Source: Bacteroidota bacterium (GTDB lineage Bacteria; Bacteroidota; Bacteroidia; Bacteroidales; F082). Taken from it: DNA of 64,000 nucleotides. The stretch spans positions 124,001 through 188,000 of the forward strand of contig JAHLLA010000003.1 of NCBI GenBank assembly GCA_020444415.1. The letters are read 5' to 3'. Made by a program: the position numbers and the translations under genes. A model generated the notes under the pieces. That model was not told the origin of the DNA and searched no databases. It saw nothing but the letters and a program-made list of their open reading frames with translations. Below are positions 45,465-54,860 of this stretch, piece by piece. Positions within the stretch are counted from its first letter, which is position 1; every line of letters begins with the position of its first letter.

Positions 45465-46165
45465 TCCTTGTCTGTTACGAATGATAAGGATTTTACTAGC
45501 AGCATAATACCAATAATAATAAAGCCGATGGTGGTAACAACAAATAAACGGATGTCAGAGGAAATAAAACAGAAGTAGAAAAGGCCATGAAAGAAACTGG
45601 TTATAAACAAAGCCACCGATTCATCAATTAAAATGTTTTTCCTCATTTTTCCTAATCCTACAAAAAACCCCATCACGATACCAAAAAAGATATTGGCAAA
45701 GGGATATGAATACAAAAACAACAAAGGTGTTTTTATTTTATCTGTTCCTACAATATCAAATGCAAACAGCAAAACGGCAATCATCGAATAACACAAAGAA
45801 ATAATGATGGAATAGCGTATACTCTCAAAAGGCCCTTTAAAGCCTGGTTTATTGTAAAAATACATCCGCAAGGGCAGCAATTTTCCCAATTCGGCGCTGA
45901 AAGCAACTACAACAAACACATAAAAAGTCATCCGTCTCAGGTTGAATAAATTCCCATGCCAAATAAGATCCATAATATAATCGGCTATCAATAGGAACAA
46001 AACTCCAACAAGCCCTGAGAGCGCCGCTTTGCCAATATTATTCCAGTTCTTTGGACGATATCGGTATCGGATCATTATAAATGTTACCACCAAAATGATG
46101 GGGCTGATCAAAAACGACACATAAGTAGCTGCATTCATGATATCGGTATATTGGTGAAAATCCAT
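45452..46165 (-). CDS. PrsW-like polytopic membrane protein
   Basis: 237 residues with seven membrane helices. FSAELGKLLPLRMYFYNK, GPFESIRYSIIISLCYSMIA and SFFHGLFYFCF are placed like the glutamate and histidine motifs of PrsW/CAAX-type intramembrane proteases, though the EExxK core is reduced to AELGK, so activity is uncertain. An alternative is a plain membrane protein of that superfamily. The start is ambiguous: a -7-like TATATTTG at 46166-46173 abuts the ATG at 46165, and a later Met at 46138 is also possible. Monocistronic, convergent with dprA. Confidence 0.5.
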   Translation of the reverse strand: MDFHQYTDIMNAATYVSFLISPIILVVTFIMIRYRYRPKNWNNIGKAALSGLVGVLFLLIADYIMDLIWHGNLFNLRRMTFYVFVVVAFSAELGKLLPLRMYFYNKPGFKGPFESIRYSIIISLCYSMIAVLLFAFDIVGTDKIKTPLLFLYSYPFANIFFGIVMGFFVGLGKMRKNILIDESVALFITSFFHGLFYFCFISSDIRLFVVTTIGFIIIGIMLLVKSLSFVTDKDQAV

Positions 46166-46228
46166 CAAATATAAGAATAGTTTGTATTTTTAAAGGCTGT
46201 TTCAAAATGAATTCCTAAACTTGAATAC

Positions 46229-46498
46229 ATGAATGAGATAAAAATCGAAAAACTCAGTGAACACCGGCTAAAAGAAGATGGTGTTTTTTCGTGGCCTTTA
46301 TGGAGCAAGGAACCGTCGTGTTTTGATTGGACTTACGATGGTGATGAAGAATGCTACATTTTGGACGGTGAATTTACTGTTGAAACCAGAAACGGAAACG
46401 TACACATCAAACCCGGCGATTTTGTAACTTTCAAAAAAGGTTTGAAATGTACATGGGACATTAAAAAAGCCGTTAAAAAGCATTACAATTTTCCATAA
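46229..46498 (+). CDS. Small cupin-domain protein
   Basis: 89 residues forming one small beta barrel. WPLWSKEPSCFDWTYDGDEECYILDGEFTVE, in the shorter form DWTYDGDEECYILDG, gives the Glu/Tyr-bearing first cupin motif, and HIKPGDFVTFKKG gives the second. It looks like the EutQ/DUF861-type cupins, with Trp and Cys in place of some metal-binding His, so metal binding is doubtful. The stop overlaps the rsgA ATG (TAATG), so the two are translationally coupled. No substrate can be assigned. Confidence 0.78.
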   Translation: MNEIKIEKLSEHRLKEDGVFSWPLWSKEPSCFDWTYDGDEECYILDGEFTVETRNGNVHIKPGDFVTFKKGLKCTWDIKKAVKKHYNFP

Positions 46499-47415
46499 TG
46501 ATTTATAGAGAAGGTAAGGTTGTCAGGTCGACTGGAAGCTGGTATAAGGTGCGCACCCATGATGGGGAGATCGTTGAATGCAAGATCAAAGGCCGATTTC
46601 GTATCAAAGGTTTAAGAACTACCAATCCGGTTGCGGTGGGAGATGAGGTTGAAATTGAAGTTTCTCCATCCGGTGATGCCGTGATCATTGACATCCACGA
46701 TCGGAAAAATTATATTATCAGAAAAGCTACCAAATTATCGAAAGCAACTCATATCATTGCTTCCAATCTCGATCAGGCCATCGTAATAGTCTCGCTTATG
46801 AAACCACGAACATCAACCGGTTTTATCGATCGCTTTCTTAGCACGGCAGAAGCGTATCATATTCCCGTATCCATCGTTTTTAATAAATACGACCTGTATG
46901 ATGAAAAAACAAAAGAGCAACTTGAATATTATGCAGACGTATATGAGACCATCGGATATCATTGCCTTATTACTTCGGTGCCCGGAAAAATGCATCTCGA
47001 AAAGTTCAAAGCTTTACTGACAGATAAAGTGAGCTTATTGGCAGGACATTCGGGTGTCGGAAAATCGGCACTTATCAACGCTGTCGATCCTGGTTTGAAC
47101 CTGAAAGAAGGAATTATTTCAGTTTACCACGACAAGGGAAAACATACCACTACTTTTGCTGAAATGTTCCAATTGGGTTTCGGCGGATCTATTATTGATA
47201 CACCGGGGATTAAAGAATTTGGGCTGGTTGAATTTGAGAAAGAAGAACTGGGCCAGCGGTTTCCCGAAATGCGTGAGTTGATGCACGATTGCAGGTTTAA
47301 TAACTGCCTGCACGTTGATGAGCCAGGATGCGCCGTGTTGCGAGCGCTGGAAAAAAATGAAATAGCGGAATTCAGGTATATGAATTACCTCAATATGCTT
47401 GAAAATTTAATGTAG
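46498..47415 (+). CDS. rsgA: Ribosome small-subunit-dependent GTPase RsgA
   Basis: 305 residues. RsgA (YjeQ) checks late 30S assembly. An N-terminal OB fold (KVVRSTGSWYKVRTHDGEIVEC) is followed by a circularly permuted GTPase with FNKYDLYD (G4) before GHSGVGKSALINAV (G1) and DTPGIKEFGL (G3). A C-terminal zinc knuckle has MHDCRFNNCLHVDEPGCAV (three Cys and one His). All landmarks are intact. Confidence 0.97.
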   Translation: MIYREGKVVRSTGSWYKVRTHDGEIVECKIKGRFRIKGLRTTNPVAVGDEVEIEVSPSGDAVIIDIHDRKNYIIRKATKLSKATHIIASNLDQAIVIVSLMKPRTSTGFIDRFLSTAEAYHIPVSIVFNKYDLYDEKTKEQLEYYADVYETIGYHCLITSVPGKMHLEKFKALLTDKVSLLAGHSGVGKSALINAVDPGLNLKEGIISVYHDKGKHTTTFAEMFQLGFGGSIIDTPGIKEFGLVEFEKEELGQRFPEMRELMHDCRFNNCLHVDEPGCAVLRALEKNEIAEFRYMNYLNMLENLM

Positions 47416-47430
47416 TAGTTCACTTCTTCA

Positions 47431-47438
47431 TATCTTTG
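47431..47438 (+). promoter_or_regulatory. -7 box of the CBS-domain gene
   Basis: TATCTTTG, exact consensus, 47 bases before the ATG at 47486. Confidence 0.45.
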
Positions 47439-47485
47439 CACTTACTTATTCCCATTCAAGGGTAAACACGAATTGAATTATTTAT

Positions 47486-48148
47486 ATGATTGCACGACAT
47501 TTAATCACCGAAGAAATCCTTCCGCTGAAAACATCCAACACAGGTGAACAAGCGATAAATTTGATGGAGGAATTAAAGGTGTCCCATTTACCTATTGTGA
47601 ATGGCGAAACCTTGTTGGGATTGATAAGTGAACAGGATATTTATGATTTAAATAACCTGAAGCAACCGCTTGGCAATCATAATCTATCATTAAAACATCC
47701 GTTTGTTAACGAACACCAGCACTTGTATGACGTGTTGAAGTTGGTCAGCAATTTAAAACTCACCTTAATTCCCGTATTGGATGACCATGAAAAATACCTG
47801 GGATGTGTAAGCATGCACAAATTAGTCACCTATATGGCCAACTCATTTGCACTTGAAAATCCGGGGGGAATTATCGTGCTGGAATTGAGTGAAAATGATT
47901 ATAACCTTTCCGAGATTGCCCAGATTGTCCAATCCAACGATGCCAAAGTACTGAGCCTTTTCTTGGCAAGCCACCCAGAATCAACAAGATTGGAAGTAGC
48001 GATCAAACTTAATAAAACAGATATAGGAGCAGTATTGCAAACATTTGATCGTTATGGCTACTATGTTAAAGCATCATTTGGTGAAGAAGATGACCTGGAA
48101 AGCCTGAAAGAAAATTACGACTCGCTGATCAATTACCTGAATATTTAA
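47486..48148 (+). CDS. CBS-domain protein with C-terminal ACT-like region
   Basis: 220 residues. Two CBS motifs fill residues about 1-125 (HLPIVNGETLLGLISEQDIYD, then TLIPVLDDHEKYLGCVSMHKLV), a Bateman module that usually binds adenine nucleotides. The C-terminal part (GIIVLELSENDYNLSEIAQIV to DRYGYYVKASFG) looks like an ACT-type regulatory fold. In Bacteroidota a protein of this layout often sits just before nadK, as here. A nucleotide-sensing regulatory role is a reasonable guess; the target is unknown. Confidence 0.85.
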   Translation: MIARHLITEEILPLKTSNTGEQAINLMEELKVSHLPIVNGETLLGLISEQDIYDLNNLKQPLGNHNLSLKHPFVNEHQHLYDVLKLVSNLKLTLIPVLDDHEKYLGCVSMHKLVTYMANSFALENPGGIIVLELSENDYNLSEIAQIVQSNDAKVLSLFLASHPESTRLEVAIKLNKTDIGAVLQTFDRYGYYVKASFGEEDDLESLKENYDSLINYLNI

Positions 48149-48261
48149 GAGGATTCTTGATTCAGCTTTCGCTCAAAACCATTTCAAGTTAAAAAAAGTT
48201 AAGAATACGTAAAAACAACGAGGTCATTCCGTTAAACCCTTTTTTTTACTGATTTTTAAGT

Positions 48262-48269
48262 TAGTTTTG
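48262..48269 (+). promoter_or_regulatory. -7 box of nadK and the envelope cluster
   Basis: TAGTTTTG, exact consensus, 21 bases before the ATG at 48291. Confidence 0.5.
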
Positions 48270-48290
48270 TACGCTTAATAAGTTGCCTGA

Positions 48291-49169
48291 ATGAAAGTTG
48301 CATTATTTGGAAAAGATTATAAAGAAGATCAGCAAAAATATCTTCAGCAAATAATTGACGAACTGGTTAGAAATAGCAACCAATTGTGTTTTTATCAGCC
48401 ATTTTATCAGAAAATCAAAGATGGCGTGAAATTACCTGGTAATCTAAGTTTTTTCAATACCCACTATGACCTGGTAGAAAAAACGGATATGTTGTTCTCG
48501 ATTGGTGGTGATGGAACCATACTGGATACGGTACCTTTTGTCCGCGACTCAGGAATTCCAATTCTTGGTATTAATTTAGGAAGGCTCGGTTTTTTATCCA
48601 GCGTTTCAAAAAATGAGATTAAACAAGCGCTTGAAAGTATTTTTAAAGGAGATTATTATCTGGATAAAAGGGCTCTTTTAGAATTAGTTGAGCCGAAGGA
48701 AATTTTTGGAGAACTGAATTTTGCACTCAATGATCTGACCATCTATCGAAACAATACTACTTCTTTGGTAGTAGTTCATGTATACGTAGATGATAAATTT
48801 CTGAATTCATACTGGGGCGATGGGCTTATTGTTTCTACACCTACTGGCTCAACAGCTTATTCGTTAAGCGTGGGAGGGCCTATTATGAGTCCCGGGTCAC
48901 AAAATTTTGTTATAGCCCCGATAGCATCACACAATTTAACCGTAAGGCCTATCGTTATTCAGGACACCAGCACAATCAGGATCAAGATAGGCGGAAGAGA
49001 AGAAAAATACCTGATGACAATGGACTCAAGGCATTCAACCATTAATAAAGAAGATGAACTTGTAATAAAAAGATGCGGTTTTGAGGTAAATCTGGTTGAA
49101 ATGAATAATAAAGATTTCTTTTCAACCATTCGTGATAAATTGCTTTGGGGTGTTGATAACAGGAATTGA
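48291..49169 (+). CDS. nadK: NAD kinase
   Basis: 292 residues, normal length. It phosphorylates NAD to NADP. FSIGGDGTILDT (the GGDGT motif, about residues 63-72), GINLGRLGFLSS, and GDGLIVSTPTGSTAYSLSVGG (with GDGLIVSTPTGSTAYSL) are the catalytic and nucleotide-binding signatures. It opens the conserved Bacteroidota cluster that continues with an outer-membrane protein, uppS, bamA and two ompH genes; the reason for coupling NADP synthesis with envelope assembly is not known. Confidence 0.97.
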   Translation: MKVALFGKDYKEDQQKYLQQIIDELVRNSNQLCFYQPFYQKIKDGVKLPGNLSFFNTHYDLVEKTDMLFSIGGDGTILDTVPFVRDSGIPILGINLGRLGFLSSVSKNEIKQALESIFKGDYYLDKRALLELVEPKEIFGELNFALNDLTIYRNNTTSLVVVHVYVDDKFLNSYWGDGLIVSTPTGSTAYSLSVGGPIMSPGSQNFVIAPIASHNLTVRPIVIQDTSTIRIKIGGREEKYLMTMDSRHSTINKEDELVIKRCGFEVNLVEMNNKDFFSTIRDKLLWGVDNRN

Positions 49170-49245
49170 TATACGCTGCCTGAACGGATAATAAATTATG
49201 TTAATGATAAGCAAAAAAATGATAATTTTGGCGCTCGATTTCAGG

Positions 49246-50091
49246 ATGAAGTACAAAAAAAGAAATACCAGGTTTTTTGGCCTTTTAACCGGACTTTTAG
49301 CCGGTTTTATTTTTATATTGCCCCCTGCTTTGCATGCGCAGACACTTGAAGTTGGTGCATCGGGAGGTGTTTCATATTATATCGGCGATATAAACCCGGG
49401 CATTCCTTTCAAACAATCGCAACTGGCATATGGTGCCTTGGCAAGGTACAATCTAAATAAAAGATGGTCGGTGAAGTTTTCATACACCCGGGCCAAACTT
49501 GTGGGCGACGACCTTAAATCAAATGCAGTTGAAAATCGTGAGTTGAACTTCAAATCCAATGTGAATGATTTCGCTCTTGTTGGCGAGTTCAATTTCTGGG
49601 AATACTTTACCGGTAGTAAAAAAAGTTATTTTACACCCTATATTTTTGGTGGTGTGGGTTTTTTTACTTTCAAACCCTATAATTTCTATGGGGATGAACT
49701 TCGAGAATTAGGTACTGAAGGACAAGTTACAACAATGTATGAAAATTCAGATGAAACATGGGAACAGGAAATAAACAATAGATCACCATACAATCTTTGG
49801 AGTATTTCCTTTCCTTTCGGAATAGGTTTTAAATACAGTTTATCCAAACGATTGGCTTTGGGGCTTGAGTGGGGCATGAGAAAAACGTTGACCGATTATA
49901 TTGATGATATAAGTACAACATACTATATTGATGGAGAATTAGATGATATATCAGATCCTACAAAAAGTCATTCAGCCGGCATGCAGCGCGGTAATGAAAA
50001 TACAATGGACTGGTATAATTGCACTTTACTTTCTGTTACTTATAAATTTAACCTCTACGGAAGCAAAAAGTGTAAGGAAAATGAATGGTAA
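49246..50091 (+). CDS. DUF6089-like outer-membrane protein
   Basis: 281 residues from the ATG at 49246, preferred over an ATG 48 bases upstream because it places a normal signal peptide at the start (FFGLLTGLLAGFIFILPPAL, cleavage after LHAQ) and has AGG just upstream. The mature protein has barrel-like strands (EVGASGGVSYYIGDIN, RWSVKFSYTRAKLVGDD, SYFTPYIFGGVGFFTF, LALGLEWGMRKT) and ends near KFNLYGSKK. This matches the small outer-membrane protein that sits between nadK and uppS in many Bacteroidota. Function unknown, perhaps linked to the BamA-OmpH assembly path next to it. Confidence 0.75.
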   Translation: MKYKKRNTRFFGLLTGLLAGFIFILPPALHAQTLEVGASGGVSYYIGDINPGIPFKQSQLAYGALARYNLNKRWSVKFSYTRAKLVGDDLKSNAVENRELNFKSNVNDFALVGEFNFWEYFTGSKKSYFTPYIFGGVGFFTFKPYNFYGDELRELGTEGQVTTMYENSDETWEQEINNRSPYNLWSISFPFGIGFKYSLSKRLALGLEWGMRKTLTDYIDDISTTYYIDGELDDISDPTKSHSAGMQRGNENTMDWYNCTLLSVTYKFNLYGSKKCKENEW

Positions 50092-50100
50092 GCCAATTGA

Positions 50101-50847
50101 ATGATGAGCTTTAAAGAACAGATTATAACCGAAAAATTACCCAAACATATTGCCATTATTATGGATGGTAATGGAAGGTGGGCAACCAAACAGGGTAAAG
50201 ATCGTGTTTTTGGTCATCAGTATGGGGTGGGAGCTGTGAGAAATGCAGCAGAAGCTGCGGCAGAGTTGGGTGTGAAATATTTAACACTTTACGCTTTTTC
50301 AACAGAAAACTGGAACCGGCCGCAACTTGAAGTAGATGCACTTATGAATCTATTCTTGGAAACCATTGAACAAGAATTTGAAACATTAAAGAAAAATAAT
50401 ATTCGGTTGCATGCCATTGGTGATCTGGAAAGTTTGCCTGAAGAAAACTACAACAAACTCATGAGTACTATAGAGAAAACGAACAACCACGACAGGATGA
50501 CACTCACATTGGCTATGAGTTATAGTTCGAGATGGGAAATTCTAGACGCGGTAAAAAAAATATGTGCCGAACAAAAAGACCCGAGTTTGCCGCCTCAAGA
50601 AATAACGGAAAACTATTTTAAACAAAAACTTACAACTGCCGGAATGCCCGATCCTGAATTACTAATACGAACAAGCGGGGAGAGCAGGTTAAGCAATTTT
50701 TTGTTGTGGCAAATCGCGTATTCCGAGTTGTATTTTACGCAGAAACTATGGCCCGAATTTGAAAAAGAGGATTTGTATGAAGCCATTGTCGATTACCAGA
50801 AAAGAGAAAGAAGATTTGGATTAACAAGTCAGCAAATAAAAAGTTAG
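50101..50847 (+). CDS. uppS: Undecaprenyl diphosphate synthase (isoprenyl transferase)
   Basis: 248 residues. The cis-prenyltransferase makes the lipid carrier for peptidoglycan and O-antigen. IAIIMDGNGRWATKQG (about residues 18-33) carries the catalytic Asp; YLTLYAFSTENWNRP and the C-terminal DPELLIRTSGESRLSNFL with the Arg-x-Ser motif complete the family pattern. It precedes bamA by eight bases and is cotranscribed with it. Confidence 0.97.
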   Translation: MMSFKEQIITEKLPKHIAIIMDGNGRWATKQGKDRVFGHQYGVGAVRNAAEAAAELGVKYLTLYAFSTENWNRPQLEVDALMNLFLETIEQEFETLKKNNIRLHAIGDLESLPEENYNKLMSTIEKTNNHDRMTLTLAMSYSSRWEILDAVKKICAEQKDPSLPPQEITENYFKQKLTTAGMPDPELLIRTSGESRLSNFLLWQIAYSELYFTQKLWPEFEKEDLYEAIVDYQKRERRFGLTSQQIKS

Positions 50848-50855
50848 AAGAAAGC

Positions 50856-53498
50856 ATGATGAGGAGATCGGGAAAAGATATATTGAGGTTACTTATAATG
50901 GGAATTTTGTGTATTCCCTTGATAGCGAATGCTCAGGTAAATATTGGAGATGACATATCGAAGATCAATTATGAGCGCCCCATCGATTATCTTATCGGCG
51001 ATATTGAAGTTGAAGGAATTAAATACCTTGACAAAAATGTGATCATCATGCTATCACAACTTGAAGTTGGAGATCGGGTGAAGATACCGGGTGAAAAAAT
51101 TACAAAGGCCATACGGAAACTTTGGGATCAGGGGTTGTTCGACAATATCAGCATTACAGCCACAAAATTTGAAGCAGGAAAAGTATATCTGAAGATATAC
51201 CTGCAGGAGCGGCCACGTCTGAGTAAATTCTCTTTTGATGGCATTCGGAAATCGGAAGCAGATGATATCCGCGAAAAAATTAACCTCTCCAGGGGAGAAG
51301 TTGTGACAGATCACTTGTTGATAAGAACAACTAACATTATAAAAGACTTTTATGCCGATAAAGGATTTTTAAATGCCGAAGTTGAAATACGCGAGAAACC
51401 CGATCAGGCACAGGAAAATTTTGAAGACCTGTTGATAAAGATACGCAAAAACCGAAAGGTGAAAATCAAGTATATTGATATCATTGGCAACCACGATTTG
51501 TCGGACGAAGCTGTCAGAGGTGCGATGAAAGAAACAAAAACCAAAGGCGTTTTCAATCCGCTGGATAGTTTGGGCCCACTCGTGATCAACATGACTGAAG
51601 ATGCTGTCAGGTTCAAATTTAAAGAATTCAGGGATGATTTTCTGAAGTACTGGACGGATAATTACAAAATCAGAATTTTTAAAGGTTCAAAATATATTGA
51701 ACCGGAATATAAAGACGATCTCGACTTAATAGTAGCCAAATACAATAAGAGAGGTTATCGCGACGCACATATTACGGGCGACTCGATCGTCAGGTTAGAC
51801 GATCATACGATTGGCCTGAAGATATTTTTAGTGGAAGGAAATAAATATTATTTCAGAGACATTAAATGGGTGGGTAATACCATTTACTCTTCAGCATTTT
51901 TAAGTACCATCCTGGGCATACAAAAGGGTGACGTTTATAACAAGGAGCTACTTGAAACCAACCTGAACTTTAATCCCAACGGTTTTGATATCAGTTCACT
52001 ATATATGGATAACGGCTACCTGTTTTTCAATGCCACACCGGTAGAGGTGTTTGTTGAGAATGATTCCATTGATATGGAAATAAGGATATTTGAAGGAGAG
52101 CAGGCACGTATCAGGAATGTTTCGGTAAAAGGTAATGAACGAACCAACGACCATGTTATTATCAGGGAACTTAGAACCAGGCCCGGTCAGCTTTTTAGCA
52201 GAGCAGATATTATAAGAACACAACGTGAACTCGCCAACCTGAGGTATTTTAACCCCGAAACCATTACACCCAACATAAAACCTGACCCTGCCAAAGGAAC
52301 TGTCGACATAGAATGGGATGTGGAAGAAACTTCAGCCGACCAGATAGAGCTTTCAGGTGGATGGGGATATGGAAGAATTATAGGAACACTGGGATTGAGT
52401 TTTAATAACTTCTCCATAAAAAGGGTATTCAAAAAAGGTGCATGGCGTCCGGTGCCCACTGGCGATGGGCAGAAACTAGCACTTCGCTTTCAAACTTACG
52501 GAAAAGATTACCTGAGTTGGAGCGTTTCGTTTACTGAACCCTGGCTGGGAGGTAAAAAACCAAATGCATTATCAGTATCATATTACCATTCCAGGTATAC
52601 CAATGGCCGTTCAAAGGAAGATACCCTCAGAGCCGCATTTATTACAAATGGAATTACCATTGGCCTGGGAAAACGCCTCACCTGGCCTGATGACTTTTTT
52701 ACTTTATACAATGGTGTCAATTTGTTGTTCTATGATCTGACAAATTATGGAACCATTTTCCCTGTAGGTTCCGGAACAGGAAATTATAATAATTTAAGTT
52801 ACGAAGTTATTTTGGGGCGCAATTCAGTGAGTGCACCTATTTATCCGCGTAATGGCTCTGAAATATCGGCTGGCCTTGAACTTACACCGCCTTATTCATT
52901 GTTCTCAAACAAAGATTATAGTGAGATGACCGAAGATGAGAAATACAAATGGATCGAATATTATAAGATTAAAGTGAAAGCCTATTGGTACTTTGAACTG
53001 GCTGAAAAGCTCGTGTTTGCCGCGCGATTCCGGTTCGGTTACCTGGGGAATTACAATGCTGAACTGGGTACAACACCTTTTGAAAGATTTTACCTTGGTG
53101 GCGATGGACTGACGGGTTATAACAACTATGACGGGCGTGAGGTGATCGGTATGAGAGGCTATGAAAATGAGTCCATATCAGCTTACCATCGTCCTGGTAA
53201 AAATATTGGAGGTACCGTATTTACTAGAAATACGCTTGAGTTGAGATATCCGCTTTCATTAAACCCGAGTTCCACTATTTATGGCTTGGCGTTTGTGGAA
53301 GCAGGAAATACATGGGTTGAAGCACAAGGATTTGATCCGTTTGATCTTTACAGATCGGCCGGCGTAGGCATCAGGGTGTTCTTGCCTATGTTTGGCATGC
53401 TTGGATTGGACTGGGCATATGGTTTCGATCCAGTGCCGGGTTGGCCAAGTGCTGCCGGTAGCCATTTCCACTTTTCTTTGAATCAATCATTGGATTAA
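50856..53498 (+). CDS. bamA: Outer-membrane assembly factor BamA
   Basis: 880 residues. Signal peptide (to about NAQ, residue 27), then five POTRA domains (about 45-450; examples GDIEVEGIKYLDKNVIIML, PRLSKFSFDGIRKSEADDI, RIRNVSVKGNERTNDHVII) and a 16-strand barrel. GMRGYENES (the VRGF/Y-like loop motif, here IGMRGYENESI) and the end PGWPSAAGSHFHFSLNQ match Omp85 proteins. It folds outer-membrane barrels such as the porin and TonB receptor encoded elsewhere in the window. OmpH chaperone genes follow directly. Confidence 0.96.
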   Translation: MMRRSGKDILRLLIMGILCIPLIANAQVNIGDDISKINYERPIDYLIGDIEVEGIKYLDKNVIIMLSQLEVGDRVKIPGEKITKAIRKLWDQGLFDNISITATKFEAGKVYLKIYLQERPRLSKFSFDGIRKSEADDIREKINLSRGEVVTDHLLIRTTNIIKDFYADKGFLNAEVEIREKPDQAQENFEDLLIKIRKNRKVKIKYIDIIGNHDLSDEAVRGAMKETKTKGVFNPLDSLGPLVINMTEDAVRFKFKEFRDDFLKYWTDNYKIRIFKGSKYIEPEYKDDLDLIVAKYNKRGYRDAHITGDSIVRLDDHTIGLKIFLVEGNKYYFRDIKWVGNTIYSSAFLSTILGIQKGDVYNKELLETNLNFNPNGFDISSLYMDNGYLFFNATPVEVFVENDSIDMEIRIFEGEQARIRNVSVKGNERTNDHVIIRELRTRPGQLFSRADIIRTQRELANLRYFNPETITPNIKPDPAKGTVDIEWDVEETSADQIELSGGWGYGRIIGTLGLSFNNFSIKRVFKKGAWRPVPTGDGQKLALRFQTYGKDYLSWSVSFTEPWLGGKKPNALSVSYYHSRYTNGRSKEDTLRAAFITNGITIGLGKRLTWPDDFFTLYNGVNLLFYDLTNYGTIFPVGSGTGNYNNLSYEVILGRNSVSAPIYPRNGSEISAGLELTPPYSLFSNKDYSEMTEDEKYKWIEYYKIKVKAYWYFELAEKLVFAARFRFGYLGNYNAELGTTPFERFYLGGDGLTGYNNYDGREVIGMRGYENESISAYHRPGKNIGGTVFTRNTLELRYPLSLNPSSTIYGLAFVEAGNTWVEAQGFDPFDLYRSAGVGIRVFLPMFGMLGLDWAYGFDPVPGWPSAAGSHFHFSLNQSLD

Positions 53499-53551
53499 TT
53501 TAGAAGTTGGCAAGATTTTTGAATAACGAACTACAATAAAATCTTTATATC

Positions 53552-54124
53552 ATGAAAAGAAATGCAATCACATTTTTTAGCGGCCTGATCGCCATAATGC
53601 TAATCGTTAGTGCCAACTCTGTTTTCAGCCAGAGCCAGAAATATGCTTTTGTGGATTCAGAATACATCCTCGATAATATTCCTGAATTTCAGGATGCGCA
53701 GGATGAACTGGATGCCCTTTCCGTAAAATGGCAAAAGGAAATTGAAGCTAATTACGCTGAAGTTGAAACATTGTATAAGAATTACAAAGCAGAAGCTGTA
53801 TTGCTTCCGGATGACATAAAAAAGAAAAGAGAAGATGAGATCATCCAGAAAGAAAAACAGGTAAAAGAATTGCAGCAGCAATACTTTGGCCCACAAGGCG
53901 ATTTGTATCAAAAGCGACAGGAGTTAATTCAGCCGATACAGGAAAAGGTGTATAATGCTATCGAAACACTCTCGAACACGAGAAACTATTCATTTGTTTT
54001 TGATAAAGCCGGCGGTATGTCCTTATTATATGCTGATCCTAAATTTGACATTAGTGATGATGTACTTGACGAGGTAGGTACCGTGATGCAAACGGTAAAG
54101 CGTGAACAAAGAGGCAGGAATTAA
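53552..54124 (+). CDS. OmpH/Skp-family periplasmic chaperone 1
   Basis: 190 residues. Signal peptide ending VFSQ (about residue 27), then KYAFVDSEYILDNIPEFQDAQ and a long coiled coil rich in Glu, Lys and Gln (about 40-110), ending FVFDKAGGMSLLYADPKFDISDDV. This is the Skp/OmpH trimeric jellyfish chaperone that carries unfolded outer-membrane proteins to BamA. First of a tandem pair downstream of bamA. Confidence 0.92.
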   Translation: MKRNAITFFSGLIAIMLIVSANSVFSQSQKYAFVDSEYILDNIPEFQDAQDELDALSVKWQKEIEANYAEVETLYKNYKAEAVLLPDDIKKKREDEIIQKEKQVKELQQQYFGPQGDLYQKRQELIQPIQEKVYNAIETLSNTRNYSFVFDKAGGMSLLYADPKFDISDDVLDEVGTVMQTVKREQRGRN

Positions 54125-54222
54125 TTTCCAGTACTTTATATAAGAGTTGTCTTATTTTAGTTAATGTTTCTTAATAAAATAAAATGAGCTGAATGAATGA
54201 TCAAATTGTATTGATATTTTCT

Positions 54223-54230
54223 TAATTTTG
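54223..54230 (+). promoter_or_regulatory. -7 box of the second ompH gene
   Basis: TAATTTTG, exact consensus, 46 bases before the ATG at 54277. TTG at 54206 gives a short 14-base spacer. It would let this gene be expressed apart from bamA. Confidence 0.45.
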
Positions 54231-54276
54231 CCAGCCGTTTAATCCAGACAATTATTAATCAAAATAATAAATAGAA

Positions 54277-54792
54277 ATGAAAGCGTTTAAAAAAGCAGTT
54301 GCACTTTTTTCACTTGTGGTATTAGTTGCGTCATTTGGTTATAGCCAGGCAGCCCTAAAGTTAGGACATATTGATTCGAATGAAATTCTAACAATGATGC
54401 CTGAAACAGATTCACTGTCTAAAGAATTGCAAAAATATGCTGAATATCTTGATCAGCAAATGAATGCGATGGCTATGGAATATCAGACAAAAATTACCAA
54501 CTACCAAGATAATATGGCAACTATGTCGGATTTGATAAGGCAAACCAAAGAAAAAGAAATAACTGATCTTCAAGCGCGAATTCAGGCTTTTCAGCAATCA
54601 GCCGATCAGGATCTGTCAACCAAACAAGCGGAACTTTTCAATCCTTTGATTGAAAAAGTAAAAAACGCCATCAATGCAGTAGGTCGTGAAAACGGTTATA
54701 CATACATTTTAGATGTTGGAGCGGGTGCAGTTGTATTTTTTGAAAATGGAGACGATGTACTTCCTTTAGTAAAGAAGAAATTAGGGATTTAA
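54277..54792 (+). CDS. OmpH/Skp-family periplasmic chaperone 2
   Basis: 171 residues. Signal peptide (cleavage near GYSQA), ALKLGHIDSNEILTMMPETDS, a Gln/Met-rich coiled coil (LDQQMNAMAMEYQTKITNYQ), and YILDVGAGAVVFFENGDDVL at the end. The order and spacing match OmpH 1, so it is a paralogue from tandem duplication, usual in Bacteroidota. A 152-base gap with its own -7 box separates it from the first copy, and a terminator follows. Confidence 0.92.
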   Translation: MKAFKKAVALFSLVVLVASFGYSQAALKLGHIDSNEILTMMPETDSLSKELQKYAEYLDQQMNAMAMEYQTKITNYQDNMATMSDLIRQTKEKEITDLQARIQAFQQSADQDLSTKQAELFNPLIEKVKNAINAVGRENGYTYILDVGAGAVVFFENGDDVLPLVKKKLGI

Positions 54793-54816
54793 ATCTAAGA
54801 TCCTTTAAAAAACAGT

Positions 54817-54844
54817 AAAAACCATGCAGTTATGCGTGGTTTTT
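54817..54844 (+). terminator. Terminator after the second ompH gene
   Basis: Arms AAAAACCA and TGGTTTTT plus four inner pairs around GTTA, starting 25 bases after the stop. Because A and T tracts flank the stem it may also serve the converging carbonic anhydrase gene. Confidence 0.7.
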
Positions 54845-54860
54845 CTTTTTTCAATATTTT

